7,808 nt of DNA from Deferribacteraceae bacterium (GTDB lineage Bacteria > Chrysiogenota > Deferribacteres > Deferribacterales > JAISNW01), in NCBI GenBank assembly GCA_031276055.1, contig JAISNW010000117.1:1-7808 (forward strand), in the 5' to 3' direction. Every line of letters starts with the position of its first letter. Position 1 is the stretch's first letter. The notes below the pieces were generated by a model that was given only the letters and a program-made list of their open reading frames with translations, ran no database searches and was not told the DNA's origin. Shown here piece after piece: positions 7,074-7,808 of this stretch. The position numbers and the translations under genes are program-made.

Positions 7074-7108
7074 GAAGATATAGGCGGCGCCGGCTTAGAT
7101 AGTCGACC

Positions 7109-7114
7109 AAGGAG
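7109..7114 (+). promoter_or_regulatory. Ribosome binding site for the HIT gene
   Basis: AAGGAG lies six bases before ATG 7121. It is the only clear signal in the 47-base gap after the prepilin gene. The GC-rich GGCGCC palindrome at 7086-7091 upstream lacks a T-run and is not called a terminator. Confidence 0.6.
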
Positions 7115-7120
7115 CTTAAT

Positions 7121-7558
7121 ATGCACGATTGCATCTTTTGTAAGATTGCGCAGGGGGTGATCCCTTCTGTAAAGGTTTTTGAAGACGAGCTGTTTATTGT
7201 AATCCTTGATCTGTATCCTGTTGCGCGCGGCCATACCCTTTTGATGCCTAAAGAGCACCATGTAAATATCTTTGATGTTCCTGATGATCTTGCACAAGAG
7301 GTTTACCCGCTCCTAGCGAAGACTGCGCGGGCTCTTAGGGCGGCGACAGGGGCGGTGGGGCTTAATATAGTGCAAAATAATGGGGAAGCGTCAGGGCAGG
7401 CTGTCTTTCACTCGCATATCCACCTTATACCGAGGTATGCAAATGATGACCTCCACTTTATAGCCCCTGGTAAAGTGCAAGCCGAAAATGATGAATTAAA
7501 AGAGACCGCCGCTAATATAATAAACGCTCTGGTAAAACAACACTCACTCCCAGATTAA
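7121..7558 (+). CDS. HIT-family nucleotide hydrolase/transferase (Hint-like)
   Basis: This is a 145-residue histidine triad protein. The triad H-x-H-x-H is at residues 97-101 (HSHIH) followed by LIP. The middle His, H99, is expected to act as the nucleophile that forms the nucleotidyl intermediate. The N-terminal DCIFCKI places C4 and C7 as in zinc-containing Hint-type members, with H46/H47 as possible extra ligands. The opening CIFCKIAQGVIPS, the ILDLYPVARGHTLLMPKEH core and the NNGEASGQAVFHSHIH segment are all standard. Family members cleave nucleoside phosphoramidates or acyl-adenylates, or act on dinucleoside polyphosphates; the true substrate cannot be read from sequence. It is cytosolic, with no signal peptide. 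It is probably a housekeeping gene placed downstream of the operon rather than part of motility. Confidence 0.95.
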   Translation: MHDCIFCKIAQGVIPSVKVFEDELFIVILDLYPVARGHTLLMPKEHHVNIFDVPDDLAQEVYPLLAKTARALRAATGAVGLNIVQNNGEASGQAVFHSHIHLIPRYANDDLHFIAPGKVQAENDELKETAANIINALVKQHSLPD

Positions 7559-7571
7559 GCCCTCTTTCGAC

Positions 7572-7609
7572 TGCGCTTATCCCGTTTTAGTGGGAAGGTT
7601 TTAAGTGCG
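7572..7609 (+). terminator. Weak hairpin, possible terminator after the HIT gene
   Basis: TGCGCTTA (7572-7579) can pair with TAAGTGCG (7602-7609) with two G-U pairs. Inside it, TCCC (7580-7583) pairs with GGGA (7592-7595) around an 8-base loop, and GG plus TTTT follow at 7597-7602. The inner stem followed by T residues could act as a weak intrinsic terminator for the + strand genes starting 13 bases after the HIT stop. The stem is imperfect and the T-run is short, so the call is tentative. Confidence 0.3.
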
Positions 7610-7647
7610 GGGGGCTGCTCCGAAATTCCCCTTTGCCCTTGTAATCA

Positions 7648-7808
7648 CTACCAATATAAAATAGGGTAACCTATGCGGGCGGGCATCTTCATCGACAACT
7701 CTTTGAATGTTTTTATTATATCGTGTTTGTCGGGGAGATTCCCCTCTACATCTTTGCCGTACGGGGTGAGGGAGAATTGAAAATAATAAGCGTAATCAGA
7801 GAAAAGAG
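7648..7808 (-). pseudogene. Truncated DUF1848-family gene remnant
   Basis: The - strand is open from the right edge to a TAG at 7650-7648 and encodes 52 residues. The segment with YYFQF, LTPYGKD, NLPDK and IIKTFKELS matches, from memory, the middle of DUF1848 proteins. In that family this stretch leads to a conserved R-V-I-W-R-Y-D-P-I and a further ~150 residues with a Cys-rich, radical SAM-like motif. Here the frame instead reads ARIGYPILYW and stops, as if bases around the expected WRYDP had been lost. Shifting by one base after PIL gives IGSDYKGKGEF and stays open to a TAA at 7589-7587, which suggests further decay. The 5' part lies beyond the window. The alternatives are an assembly error or a natural short variant. 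Function is unknown for the family. Confidence 0.6.

Noticed and set aside
7086..7098. GC-rich GGCGCC/GCCGGC stretch between the prepilin and HIT genes as a terminator
   Set aside because: The palindromes have no usable loop and no T-run follows.

Overview
This window is a bacterial flagellar and chemotaxis operon read entirely on the + strand, followed by a type IV prepilin-like gene and a HIT-family gene. At the right edge, on the - strand, is what looks like a decayed fragment of a DUF1848-family gene. FlhF/FlhG, FliM with a FliY-type partner, and a prepilin together suggest a motile bacterium, probably a diderm with polar flagella and moderate G+C. The gene order and protein style would fit Deferribacterota or related lineages (Chrysiogenota, Nitrospirota, Desulfobacterota-like groups). 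That assignment is an impression only, because the window holds no rRNA or other marker.

Layout: positions 1-275 are a leader with no convincing gene but with two perfect inverted repeats. Then come flhF (SRP-type GTPase), flhG (MinD-like ATPase, TTG start overlapping the flhF stop), an unrecognised 67-residue two-helix membrane protein, fliA (sigma-28), cheB (receptor methylesterase), fliM and a fliY/fliN-like switch gene. Four of the six junctions in this run are 4-base stop/start overlaps (one TTGA, three ATGA), the other two gaps are 5 and 25 bases, and no terminator is visible inside. This argues for one polycistronic, translationally coupled unit. After a 34-base gap comes a prepilin-like protein with six cysteines, and after a further 47 bases a HIT-family nucleotide hydrolase/transferase. 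The last ~250 bases hold a weak hairpin and the - strand remnant.

How the genes fit together: FlhF and FlhG set where and how many flagella are built. FliA directs late flagellar and chemotaxis transcription. FliM and FliY form the C-ring switch that binds CheY-P and reverses the motor. CheB resets receptor methylation. The 67-residue protein sits between FlhG and FliA and is a candidate accessory flagellar membrane protein, but nothing in its sequence gives its function. No wholly new system is evident. The points most worth a second look are the small membrane protein, the half-kept CheC-type phosphatase motif in FliY, the cysteine-rich prepilin, the structured leader and the broken DUF1848 gene.
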